From NCBI GenBank assembly GCA_047967505.1, contig CM106540.1: a DNA stretch of 64,000 nucleotides; one strand, written 5' to 3'. The number at the start of each line of letters is the position of its first letter. Position 1 is the first letter of the stretch. Below are positions 48,050 to 58,050 of this stretch, piece by piece. The translations under genes were made by a program, and so were the position numbers. The notes under the pieces were generated by a model. That model saw only the letters and a program-made list of their open reading frames with translations, searched no databases and had not been told where the DNA came from. The stretch is from Dipteris shenzhenensis. Lineage: Eukaryota; Polypodiophyta; Polypodiopsida; Gleicheniales.

Positions 48050-49455
48050 CTTTGGATTTGTTCAATAAGGTCCACATACCTTAGGGTGAGCACCTTCCTT
48101 TATAAGTATCATGTGTACTGCCACTTCTGGTGAAATTCCTTTCATTTCCTTGTATGACCATGCTAGGCAGTCTCAGTATTCCATTAGGAGTGCGTTGAGC
48201 TTGGTTTCATCTTCCTGTGTAAGTTGTTTCCCAATGAAAACCAATTTTTCTTCCTCCCCTTCAAGGGCGAGGTTTATTGTTCGAGTTTTTATCGGCTCCT
48301 CATAGGTTAGAGTCTCTCCAATGCTATCGGTTTCTTGAACTTCAGATTCTCTTAGTGGTCTTGGAATTGCTATGGGGACACTACCACTTGTGTAGTTCTT
48401 GAAGTACTCTGGCACTTCTCGAAGATCAGCCTCTAACGGTGTTGAACTAGCCTGACATGTGCGATGGGTACTGGGTGGCATAGTATCATTAACCAATTTT
48501 TGAGGCTCTTGGGGACTTTCTTTTTCTGAAGTCTCTTGATCAAGACTCATTCGCACATGTGGATTATACTTTTGAAACTTCTTACGTTGGAAACTGTGGG
48601 GTAACTTTTCCACTGGCAAAGTATTTCTAAGCAAGGGTTCATTTGTTCTGCATACTCCTTCAAGTCCATCAGGGGACCATTCAAAAGGAGGTGGCTCAGA
48701 TTTTGAGGGAGCTAGCTTGGTAAGATACAATTTGACGATCCTATTTTGGACTCATTCGAACTCATTGAAGTGTTTGGCCTTGGCTCTACGGCGATATCCT
48801 CCTTCAGGTTCCTTGCGGGATCTTCTACTGTTATTCGATATTAGTCGGTAATACAACCACGGGTGGAAATCGACTCGATATCTCATCTTCATCAGAATTT
48901 GCTATTTCATATCTCAATTCGATGAGGAGTGGGTTTCCCCTGCCATCCCATCCGCCGAATCACTGATAGCGAAACAATCGATCAACTCGGAAGGTTCCAT
49001 CATTTCCGTAGTTCCCCTCCATAAACGCTTGGGTTATCTCTTTGCAGTGGAGCCTCTCAGTTGCCAAATAAGTACCTATTGTGAGTCATCTCCATTAGTG
49101 TTCATTGACTCGAGGCTCCCCCCTCCCCCCCCCCCCCCCGCGCATCGGAAAAGACTTAGTCAGTAGTTCCAAGACCGCGTCTCCATCATGCTATACCACA
49201 CTGCTTCCCGAGAGTCGAGTCGTTAACCATACGATCGCAAGAGATTATTGATTCCTTCTTGTTTCTTTTTCCCCCCAAATCACCCAAGAATCAATATAAT
49301 TTTCCGCTTCACTGGAAAGATTTCCCTTCTCGAGGACAAAGACTTTGCGTTGATACGGCTACGAACCCCAGCTGACATTCCAATTATTAGCAGTGGGGAT
49401 CCACCTACCAATCTGTCTTATCTATAAACAGAGGAACTTCATTCGGTCGAGTCGC
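48050..49455 (-). pseudogene. Extra coding-like linker between protease and RT of gypsy 1
   Basis: Minus frame 48730-48173 (185 residues, charged, Pro/Glu-rich) continues upstream past one stop as GGYRRRAKAKHFNEFE (48815-48760). In shifted frames come LLIELRYEIANSDEDEISSR (about 48930-48870) and EGNYGNDGTFRVDRLFRYQ (about 49020-48965). All are on the element's coding strand and look like true protein sequence, but no domain is recognised. The gap between PR and RT, about 1.7 kb, is long for a gypsy element. The block may be a lineage-specific linker or captured sequence. Confidence 0.45.
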
Positions 49456-49458
49456 ACA

Positions 49459-50346
49459 CTAAGCGTAGTAGAAATTTATCAAGACGTTAATGTAAGCTCC
49501 CCCCCCCATTAGGGCATGCAGAATGGCTAAGTCATTGTCAAAGACTTGATCTTCAAATTGAGCATTCTCAGCCTCAGTTTCAAGGTCCCAAGGAAAATCT
49601 AAGTCCTGATTGGTATGGGTACCTTCTTCACGTTCATTATTCCACTCGAGGTCACCCATAAAGAATGGCACCTCTAGATCGATTGGTTCTTCATGTGTGC
49701 ATGGAGGATCTACCTGCATGACCTTAACATCAATCTGCGAGAAGATGGGGTCTAGTGAATGGCAATTGTCAATGGTTGCCAATACTTATATCCAATTATT
49801 GGCATTGCTTTGTGTATCGCCCGCTATGACATGCTGTTGCAGGGGAGCTGATTTGCTTGAGATCATCGTTGAAGAGGTTTTTTCCAATGCTCTAGGCACA
49901 ATTGGTTTTATTGCTCCTATCCCCACATTGACACTTACTGCAGTGTCGCGATTTTGGATTGTCAATCTATCAATTCCCCAATCATGGAGGGCTGATGCTT
50001 CACGTAACCAAGGATGTCCTAGCAAGATTTGATAGGATTTCTTGGGGAGATCCAAGATTGTGAATTGAAGGGAAAAGTGGACTCCTACAAGTTTTGTTGA
50101 GACGCCATTCACTATTCCCAAGGGTTTATCTTGTGAATCATCGGCAAGGCGTATGTTGAAATTAGCCTTTTGCATTGGTGGGAGACCCCATTCATCGTAG
50201 AGCTCCTTGGATAGGACATTTACACTTGCTCCACCATCCAGTTTGGCTTGGACTTCATCATATGCCTTGTGGATCAAAGGCATAGTGATGTTGCATATGT
50301 CATCTCTCTCACCCATCCGCACAGAGATATCTTCTATGTCTTCCAT
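49459..50346 (-). pseudogene. gypsy 1 aspartic protease (retropepsin)
   Basis: A single minus frame of about 295 codons broken only by one stop at 49786-49788. The active-site motif reads LDGGASVNVLS, with the usual DSGA/DTGA changed to DGGA, followed by FTILDLPKKSYQILLGHPWL, the flap and 'LLG-PWL' block of plant gypsy proteases. In living elements it cleaves the Gag-Pol polyprotein. The acidic tail (49782-49459) leads into the linker. Confidence 0.7.
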
Positions 50347-50379
50347 AGGTGGAGGGGAATTCGCGAGTTTCGAGAGGAG

Positions 50380-51220
50380 GGTGTGGAGAGGAGGGGAGGT
50401 GGAAGGAGCTGGAGGAGTAGAGGCAGAGCGTGGGTGCGGGCGGAGGAGTAGAGGTCGACAGGTGCGAGTGGAGGAGCAGATGCGCGAGCGGAGGAGTAGA
50501 GGCCAACAGGCACGAGGGAGTAGAGGCGCGGGCAGGGTGGGTGAGGTGAGCGCATTGCCATGGGCGGCTTGGCTGTGTCATGGCCAAAGGTTTAGACTAG
50601 GGGCTCTAAGCCCCTTAGGATAGGAGGTAGGGAGAGCGGGTTTAGGACGGGGGTGAGGCGGAGGGGTGGGGGGTGGAGGGGGAGTGGAGAGGGGGGGGTG
50701 GAGGGGGGGGGGGGGGGGGAAGAGGGGGGTGGAGGGGACTGGGGATGGGGGGGGGGGGGGGGGGGTCGAGGGGTGGAGGGGGGAGGGGGTGGAGAGGGGG
50801 GGGTGGAAGGGGGGGGGAGGGGGTTGTGGGGTGAGGGGTTTTGAGGTGGGGGGGGGAGGGGGGGGGTTGTGGGGTGGGGGGTTGTGAGGTGGTTGGGGGG
50901 GGGGGGGGGGGGGGGGGGGAGGGGAAGGGGGGGGGGGTTTGGAGAGTGGAGGGGTGGAGGGGTGGAGGGGGGGGAGGGGGGAGAGGGAGGGGGGGTGGGG
51001 GGGGGAGGGGGACGGGGTTGGGGGGAGGGGAGGGGGGAGGGGTGGTGGGTGGGTGAGGGGTGGAGGGGGAGGGGGAGGGGGAGTGGGGGTGGGTGGGGGA
51101 GGGGTGGAGGGAGGGGGGGGGAGGGGGTTTGGAGGGGGGAGGGGGGGGGGGGGGGCAGGAGGGGTGGAGGGGGAGGGGGAGGGGGAGGGGAGGGGGGGGG
51201 GGGGGGGTTGGAAACGTGAC
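50380..51220. repeat. Very G-rich tract with purine minisatellite
   Basis: 50380-50540 is a purine minisatellite built on ggaggagtagagg units. From about 50640 to 51220 the plus strand is almost pure G with scattered T and A (GGGGTGGAGGGG-type words and runs of up to about 20 G). All frames are open as poly-Gly or poly-Pro and are not genes. Dozens of G runs give strong G-quadruplex potential on the plus strand. It occupies the expected gag position of gypsy element 1. Confidence 0.95.
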
Positions 51221-51822
51221 GGACGGAAAACTTTGACGAAAATTCAAAGGGAGGAGGAGATGGTCACCTTAATGCTCTCCAAGTCTTTCTTGATGTAACA
51301 GGATTGTTGAGGGCGAATGGACGGTGGGTGGATGGCTAGGTTGTTATCGCTGCGAGAAGGGCTCGAAATAACTCACCATGTGAGGATGGGAGTAGGGTGG
51401 TGGTCAATGGAAGGAAGGAGGGTCTTACGTAGAATGAGGGGGTCTGATGTGCAAGAAGAAGAATGAGTGGGTGAAGTGGGTTTTTATAAGGGTTAAACCC
51501 TAAACTCTTCCCGGGCCATAACTTTTCATGGTTAACTCAGATCGCTCTTCTGTTAAAAGGTGAAATGTTCAAAATTGTGAGCTCTACATATTGGTGTCCA
51601 TTACATAGCCTTATTTTTTCTTCAAGTGACTTCTTTTTAAAAAATAAAGAAATTTTCTTAAGGTAGTAACCCAAGGTTGATGCTTAGGGTTGATACGTTT
51701 GGCTAGAGTTGGAAATTTTTTTTTACTCTCCTTGCACTTGAGTGTTATGTTCATGAGAGTTCATAGTAGTGTGTCTTTTACACATACTTACATATGTTTA
51801 CTCATTACTTGAGACACTAGTC
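51221..51822 (-). other. Gypsy 1 leader or decayed gag
   Basis: No gag motif is visible. The stretch between the G-rich tract and the primer site is AT-rich and probably mostly untranslated leader. Confidence 0.35.
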
Positions 51823-51840
51823 TCCTCAGCAACGGTGCCA
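51823..51840 (-). other. Primer binding site of gypsy 1 (tRNA-Asp type)
   Basis: On the minus strand it reads TGGCACCGTTGCTGAGGA, two or three changes from the PBS common in plant Athila/Tat-like gypsy elements, TGGCGCCGTTGCCGGGGA, which pairs with the 3' end of tRNA-Asp. It sits two bases inside an LTR edge that starts TG on the plus strand. Confidence 0.65.
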
Positions 51841-51842
51841 AA

Positions 51843-52592
51843 TGTTTGCTCTCTCCTACGACTTCCGTAGGAAGAGCAGGGTATTCTCAGTATGTAGGGT
51901 TCAGAGGATTTTTGTCACCTACAGATATTTCGGTGTTGTCATTGGTAGTATAAGTGTAGCTTAGGACCTCGGGTCATATTTCAGTGAGAGACATATGCTT
52001 AAGTATGGTAAGCAAACATAGTGCATGAATGTGTAAAAGGGACGTGCATCATCATCATGGTTGGGGTAATGAAGGCTTTCACCTTCATTGGGGATTGAAG
52101 GGTTTAGGAGTTAGAAGGAGTTTAAGGGTTAGAGGGAGGTTGCATCATCATCATGGTTGGGTAATGAAGACTTTCGCCTTCATTAGGGGTTGAAGGGTTT
52201 AGGAGGAGTTTAAGGGTTAGAGGGAGGTTCAAGGTTTAGAAGGAGGTTCCAAGGTTCAGAAAGAGGTTCCAGAGTTTAGAAGAGGTTCTAGGGTTCAGAA
52301 GGGTTTAAGGGTTAGAAGGAGGATCTAAGGTTTAGCATAGAGTACATGGTGGAGAACTTGTCTCCCTCGTAGATCATAGAGGTCAAGGGTTGAGGGACTA
52401 AGGGTTTAGGGGGAGCATAGGAGTGGGAGAGGAAGAAGGTATAAGAGCATGGGGGGGGAGGAAAGAGAGGAGAAGGAAGGAGGAGGGAGGAGGAGAAGGG
52501 AGGAGGTGAGAGGAGGAGGGAGGAGGAGGGAAAAGAGGAGAAGGGAGGAGAAGGAGGAGGAGGAGGAGGAGGAGAAGGGAGGAGGAGGAGGA
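51843..52592 (-). mobile_element. 5' LTR of gypsy 1 (right edge uncertain)
   Basis: It begins next to the PBS at 51843 (plus-strand TGTTTGCTCTC). It holds a tandem duplication of about 100 bp (gcatcatcatcatggttggg at 52046 and 52142), then many agggttagaagg/aaggtttagaagg-like units that recall degenerate plant telomere repeats, and ends in a GGA/GAA purine tract (52455-52592). No 3' partner LTR is in the window, so the outer edge cannot be fixed. Confidence 0.5.
52455..52592. repeat. (GGA)n/(GAA)n purine tract
   Basis: Imperfect GGA and GGAGAA units. It ends exactly where the left LTR of copia element 1 begins. Confidence 0.9.
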
Positions 52593-53242
52593 TGTTAAAT
52601 TACATGGTGCAGCGGAATAAAAAATTGAACAAAGAATAGAGAGTACACAGCAAACTGAAGACGAATAAAATTTTCCTTCAATACTGATGTAGTACAGATG
52701 ATGGCTCCGTCCACCCGTGCACTCCCACAGTGAGCTTAGATGGTGATCTAGACAGATACTAGGTGAAGAGTTACTAGCTGGAAGATCTCTGGTGCTGGAA
52801 GATCTAATCTAGTGCAATGGACTAGGGAGATCGCCTCTTTATAGCTATGAGGGCAGTAGTCGAATCAACATAGTCAGTGGAACCGACCAGGCAACCTAGT
52901 TGGTGAAGCCGACCACTCAACCTAGTTGGTGGAATCGACTAGTCATCCATGGAATATTCAAGGAATATTTCCTATACTATCACCTCGGGGCCCCCTGCCC
53001 CCGAACCCCCACCACGATGGCCAATCAACCCCCAAGCCCCAGCAAGAATAAGGGGCTCTCACACAATCACCTTTCTACCATCAACGGGCTCATTGTTGAT
53101 AGACCTCATCTTACATGCAAGTCAGGATCCATCCAGTGTCCCGAGTTCACACATGGCTTCTCCTCATATGGGGGCCTTACAACTTGAGCACCTTGGACCA
53201 CTGGTGGTTACCAGGAGGGTGGGGCATTGAGCATATCTAACA
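52593..53242 (-). repeat. 3' LTR of copia 1
   Basis: 650 bp. On the minus strand it starts TGTTAGATATGC and ends TTTAACA. It contains a TATA-like ctctttatagc (about 52836) and three imperfect 25 bp repeats around gtggaaccgac. A 19 bp internal duplication (ggaagatctctggtgct) is absent from the other LTR. Confidence 0.85.
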
Positions 53243-53255
53243 CCCCCCTCAATGT
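53243..53255 (-). other. Polypurine tract of copia 1
   Basis: On the minus strand CATTGAGGGGGGTG abuts the LTR start TGTTAG. This is the primer for plus-strand DNA synthesis. The same sequence occurs in copia 2 at 60415-60427. Confidence 0.75.
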
Positions 53256-53270
53256 CCACCCATAGGTGAA

Positions 53271-54760
53271 CTACATTCTCGGCCCAATGCTGAGTCTCTG
53301 AAGATGACCTTGAAGCTGATCCTTCCCGAGTGCCTTGGTGAAGATATCTGCTCCATTTTGCTCTATTGGACAATATACAAATTCTACTATCCCATCCTCC
53401 ATCAAATCACGCAATAGTGATACTGAATCTCTATATGTTTTGTGTGTGCATGAAACACTGGATTTTTAGCAATGGCCATGCAACTTTGATTGTCGCATCT
53501 CAGCATAGTTGCCTCACCCTCTTGCACTCCCATGTGCCATAAGATCCTCCTCAGCCAAACTACTTCACAAGCAGCAAAACATGGTGCCTTGTACTTAACC
53601 TCAGTAGAAGACAATGCCACTGTTGGTTGTTTCTTACTGATCCAAGAGAAGATACCTGAACCTAAAGAGAAACAATATCTAGAAATTGATTTCCTAGAAT
53701 CAATATCTCCAGCCCAATCTGAGTCAGAATGACCATTCAAGGAAGTGCACGTACCATAAGTGATGCCATAATCAAGAGTGCCCTTCACGTACCTGAGCAC
53801 CCACATCCCTACATTCCAATGATTCTCCCAGGGCTTATTGGAGAACTTGCTCAAAATGCCAACAGCAAAACTGATGTCTGGTCTGGTGTTGCACGAATAG
53901 ATGAGACTGCCAACCCAACTTCATGTACCTCTTGATGTCTGTTGGTGGTGAGGCATCCTCCATAGATAGCCTCGCATTTACCTCCATAGATGTAGCTATC
54001 TCCTTGCACTCGAAGATAACAAATGCCTTCAAGAGCTCCCTTGCATATTTTTGCTAAGAGATGAAGATCTTGCCTGGCTCTTGCCAGACTTCGATCCCCA
54101 AATAGTAGTGTATCAAGCCTAAGTCTGTCATCTCAAACTCTGTGCCAAGCACCTTTCTAGTCTGCTGGATCATGTCTTCATAGTCACCTATAATAAGGAG
54201 ATCATCCGCATATAGAACAATAATAGCAGGATTTCCACCTTTCCTATACACATACAAGTTAACATCTAAGGCACATTTTTTGAAGTTTAATTTATGAAAG
54301 AATTTGTCTATCCGTTGTTGGTACCACGCTCTTGGGACCTGTTTCAGCCCATATAGAGCCTTCTTCAGCTTACATACCTTGTTCTTAGAATGGGGGGCCT
54401 CAAACCCAGGTGGCTCAGCCATGTACACCTCCTCCTTGAGGTCACCATTCAAGAATGCTGATTCAACATCCATTTGATAAACTAGTCACTTTTTATGAGT
54501 AGCCACCGATAGTACTGTGTGAATAGTGGTCATTTTGCTAGTCGGAGTGAAAGATTCCTGAAAATCAAACCCTTCAACTTGCAAAAATCCTTGTGCAACC
54601 AATCTGGATTTGTACTTTTCCAAAGTCCCATCGGTCTTGTACTTTACCTTCCAAACCCACTTGGTGCCAATAACCTTTCTGTTAGGTGGTCGATCTACCA
54701 GCTCCCAAGTTTCATTCTTCATGATGCTGTCATATTCTACTTGCATAACCTTTTTCCAAT
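53271..54760 (-). pseudogene. copia 1 reverse transcriptase and RNase H
   Basis: RT begins at about 54746 with NETWELVDRPPNRKVIGTKW. One stop at 54486 precedes MDVESAFLNGDLKEEVYMAE, and the active site reads VLYADDLLIIG (YADD intact). A frameshifted connection covers 54053-53860. RNase H runs from 53854 with SDSDWAGDIDSRKS, then LSSTEVKYKA where the family has STEAEYKA, and LRCDNQSCMAIAKNPVFH. After a frameshift at about 53402 the frame ends at GPRM and a TAG at 53271-53273. The Glu-to-Lys change in the STEAEY box may affect catalysis. Confidence 0.8.
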
Positions 54761-55213
54761 CTCAGTCTGCAAGTGCTTCCTCCAAACTCGCAGGCTCCTT
54801 TACTTCTGCAATAATCTCAGCCATCAAGGCCATATTGACTATGTGAGCAGAAGCCCTACTTTGCTCCTCGATTGTTTGAGACCGCCTTGGTCCATCTGCA
54901 TGCTACTCAATAGACATAAGCATCTAGTTATCATGGTCGTAGAGTTGCCTTACCCATCACGGCAATGGCTTTTTCTATGGTGTAACAACAGGTTGGTGAC
55001 TTATACCTTCATCATTTGATATTTCCTCCTCCTTTATAGCTCTTGGGACAGAGGTCCATAGTGAATTACCTCTTCGCTTGATGATAAAGTGGAAGAGCTC
55101 TTCTTTGCCTCCACTACATGTGGCTACTCCCTGAACACCACATCGTGGCTCGCTATGATCTTCTTTGCCTCTCGGTCATACAACTTATAGGCTTTCTTCT
55201 CATCACAATAGCC

Positions 55214-55990
55214 TCAGAAGATACATTTGGTGCTTTTTGGTTGTAGCTTGTTTCTCTCTTTTTCTGGTACATGGGCATAGCATTCACACCCAAACGTTCT
55301 AAAGTGAAAGATAGATGGCTTCTTACTGCTGTAAACCTCATGTGGTGTTTTACCTTTGAGTGCCTTTATATAGCTGCGATTAAGGATGTAAACCGCGGTA
55401 TTCATAGCCTTAGCCCAAAAGTGGTTTGGCAATCTAGCACCTTTTAACATACACCTCCCCATCTCCACGGTGGTCTGCATTCGGTGTTGAACAACCAAAT
55501 TTTGCTGAGGCATATATGGTGTCATCATTTGTCGCTTGATCCCTTTGCTCTTGCAAAAATCTTCAAACTCTATAGAAACAAACTCACCACCACCATCCAA
55601 TCTGATTTTCTTCACTTTTCTCCCTGTTCATTTTCAACAAGCTATAGCCATTCTTTAAATTTACCAAAAGCTTGAGCCTTTTCGCGAAGAAAGTACACCC
55701 ACATCTTCCTACTATTGTCGTCAACAATCAATAAAAAATAGGAAGATCCCCCCAAAGTTTGTGTAGGCATCTTACCGCACAAGTCAACATGCACCAACTC
55801 TAGAGGAGCGTTTGCTCTATTCTTGCTTTCTTGTGGGAATGCCTTTCTCTGTTGCTTGCCCATCATGCAAGCTTCACATGGTTCTTTGATTTCTGCTACT
55901 GCAGGTGAGTGAACAACCATACCTTGCTTCTGCTACTGCAAATCCAATGTGGCCGAATCTTTCGTGCTAAAGTCTACTTGTGCCCACTCT
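55214..55990 (-). pseudogene. copia 1 integrase
   Basis: It starts with the pre-integrase end CEACMMGKQQRKAFP. The core has LVHVDLCGK (first Asp present) and LLIVDDNSRKMWVYF (second Asp present). After a frameshift at about 55640 the third block reads PQQNLVVQHRM where the family has QNGVVERKN, so the catalytic Glu is Gln. The C-terminal ILNRSYIKALKGKTPHEVY and FGCECYAHVP blocks are kept. In living elements it inserts the cDNA copy; this one cannot. Confidence 0.8.
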
Positions 55991-56278
55991 AGCAGTGGCT
56001 GTAAGAGCACTTAGCTCATACACGTTGTTCCTCCTTACTCCTATGCCAATAAGATTACCTACACTATCCAAAAATTTTGCTCTTGTCTTGTTGAACCTCA
56101 CCTCATGGTGGTTAAGGTCAGTTATGGAAGCAACTGATAGCAAATTTCTCTTGATTTGTGGAACATACAGCACATTAGATAGTTTCTTAACATCTCCATT
56201 TACGGAAACAAATGAAACCATACCTGTACCCTCAACACGGCATTTTGCGTTATTTCCAACCGTCATGGTGATGGGTTC

Positions 56279-57345
56279 CTATAGAGGCTGCATGGAACAA
56301 TATAGACCCTTCTTGCAGGTCATGTGACGGGAGGCAGCACTATCCAACACCCATGAATCAGTGGTTGATGCTTCTTGAACTGAGGAACACTCTTCCTCAA
56401 TGGCCAAAAATAGATCCAACTCTGCTTCCGCTGTGTTAGCTATCTCTTTTTCCTTATTTATCTTCTTCAAGGTGCCATTCTTTTCATCTGCTTTCTTGAC
56501 CCGATAATCTACAATCACATGGCCCTTCTTCTTGCAGTAGAAGCATTTTCCCTGAAACTTCTTCTTGCTGCCCTTCTTCTTTTTGTCACCACTAGTAGAG
56601 GACTCACCTTTGGTGGAAGAACTACCTTTGCCTTTTGCAGTGGCAGAGAATGCAACATCCCCATTGCTGCCTCCATCTTGAGCTGTAAGCCTCAATTCCT
56701 CCTCCATAAGTAAAGCACAAAACTCCTCAAATGACAATGGTTAGGGTCTCACCTGAGTCTTAAGCACTGCTACCAATCCATCAAACCTTGGTGGACATAT
56801 CCGGAGACACCGCCAAGCTAGCTCTTTGCTAGTCTTTTGTATCCCAGTACTAGCCATCTGGTCACGCAAATTTTTGATTTGGGTTATAAATGCCTCCGTT
56901 ATCTCTCCTTCATTAAACTTCTCAGCTCTGCTGCAAGCTGATTCTCGAGGTTTTGGATCCTTGTCTAATTTTGCGTCCCATACTGACTCTTCAATATGCT
57001 CCAGGCCACAGCTACCTTAGATGTATGCTAAATCAAGGTCAAAACACTATCAATCGTACTTGTAAGCAGGGCACATAGAGCATCTGCATTCCTGCATTTC
57101 CAAGCTCATAAAAGGTTGGCATTAGGAGGTATCATACTCCCCAGATTTGCTAGGTCAGGGGTTCCTTATGGTTCTAGGTCAGTCCCTAGTACTGTCTCCA
57201 GAAGCTCATATGAATCCATAATAGCATTAATTTTAAACTTCCATAGAGTGTAGTTCGTACCATCTAGCTTGCCTTCAGTGAAGGCTGGTGGGCGAATCCT
57301 CAATGCTTAGATTGTTGGTGTAGCAAGCAACTGCTAAACTCGAGT
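56279..57345 (-). pseudogene. copia 1 gag and protease
   Basis: Around 57270-57190 the minus strand reads KLDGTNYTLWKFKINAIMDS, the copia gag N-terminal signature, followed by several stops and shifts. LRDQMASTGIQ appears near 56870. From 56737 a 152-residue open frame carries the basic region, a zinc knuckle CFYCKKKGHVIVDY in which the last Cys is Tyr, and the protease motif WVLDSAASRHMT (DSGAS changed to DSAAS). Gag packages RNA and the protease matures the polyprotein. This copy is inactive. Confidence 0.75.
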
Positions 57346-57437
57346 CGCTTCCTATTGAGCCGCTTCCTATTGCCATCACTTTGTATGCTATTGAAGCCCT
57401 TGCCTCTCTTCTTTTCTTCAATCCTTAGAGCCACCTA

Positions 57438-57450
57438 GGCTCTAATACCA
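57438..57450 (-). other. Primer binding site of copia 1 (initiator tRNA-Met type)
   Basis: On the minus strand TGGTATTAGAGCC directly follows the LTR end. It is one change from TGGTATCAGAGC, the standard plant copia PBS complementary to the 3' end of initiator tRNA-Met. Confidence 0.85.
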
Positions 57451-58050
57451 TGTTAAATTACATGGTGCAGCGGAACAAAAAACTAAACAAAGAATAGAGA
57501 GTACACAGCAAACTGAAGATGAATAAAATTTTTCTTGAATATTGATGTAGTACAGATGATGGCTCTATCCACCTGTGCACTCCCACAATGGAGCTTAGAT
57601 GGTGATCTAGATAGATACTAGGTGAAGAGCTACTAGCTGGAAGATCTAATCTGGTGCAATGGACTGGGGAGGTCACCTCTTTATAGCTATGAGGGCAGTA
57701 GTTGGATCAATGTAGTTGGTGGAACCGACTAATCAACCTGGTCAATGAAGCCGACCATTCAACCGAGTCGATGGAATTGACTAGTCATTCGTGGAATATT
57801 CAAGGAATATTCCCTATACCGTCGCCTCAGGGGCTCCCACCCCCGAACCCCCACTCGGGGCCCTAGCAAGAATAAGGGGCTCCTACACAATCACCTTTCT
57901 ACTATGAATGGTCTCATTGTTGATAGACCTCATCTGACATACAAGTCAGGATCCATCCAATGTCCCAGGTTCACATATGGCTTCTCCTCATATGGGGGCC
58001 TTACAACTTGAGCACCTTGGACCACTGGTGGTTACCAGGAGGGTGAGGCA
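57451..58050 (-). repeat. 5' LTR of copia 1 (outer end incomplete)
   Basis: It aligns with 52593-53226 from the TGTTAAATTACATGG edge onward. At 58050 the match stops (gggtgaggca) and the next sequence, starting TGTAGGAGTTGC, is unrelated. The last 16 or so bases of the LTR are lost. Confidence 0.85.

Larger units (their letters stand above)
46839..52592 (-). mobile_element. Ty3/gypsy retrotransposon 1 (truncated, minus strand)
   Basis: Reading right to left on the minus strand: 5' LTR (51843 rightwards), tRNA-Asp-type primer site (51823-51840), a presumed gag region now filled by G-rich repeats, retropepsin (50346-49459), an extra coding-like linker, reverse transcriptase (48040-47256) and RNase H (47165-46839). 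Integrase and the 3' LTR are missing. Each domain is split by stops or frameshifts, so the element cannot move by itself. Its 5' LTR adjoins the left LTR of copia element 1, which probably inserted there. Confidence 0.75.
52593..58050 (-). mobile_element. Ty1/copia retrotransposon 1 (minus strand, both LTRs)
   Basis: A nearly full-length element in copia domain order on the minus strand: 5' LTR 57451-58050, PBS 57438-57450, gag and protease to 56279, integrase to 55214, RT and RNase H to 53271, PPT 53243-53255, 3' LTR 52593-53242. The two LTRs align along their length with many substitutions and indels (roughly a tenth of positions by eye), so the insertion is old. The outer edge of the 5' LTR lacks the last 16 or so bases present in the 3' LTR, and no target duplication is visible. 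Stops, frameshifts and a lost integrase catalytic residue make it non-autonomous. Confidence 0.85.

Noticed and set aside
48780-49455. GC-richer block inside gypsy 1, first read as an organellar DNA insertion
   Set aside because: The minus strand, in register with the element, reads as protein across the block (for example GGYRRRAKAKHFNEFE continuing into the downstream frame), and no organellar gene or group II intron motif was found.
50642-51247. 201-residue proline-rich frame and several glycine-rich frames
   Set aside because: They are translations of the G-rich tract, which lacks stop codons by composition.
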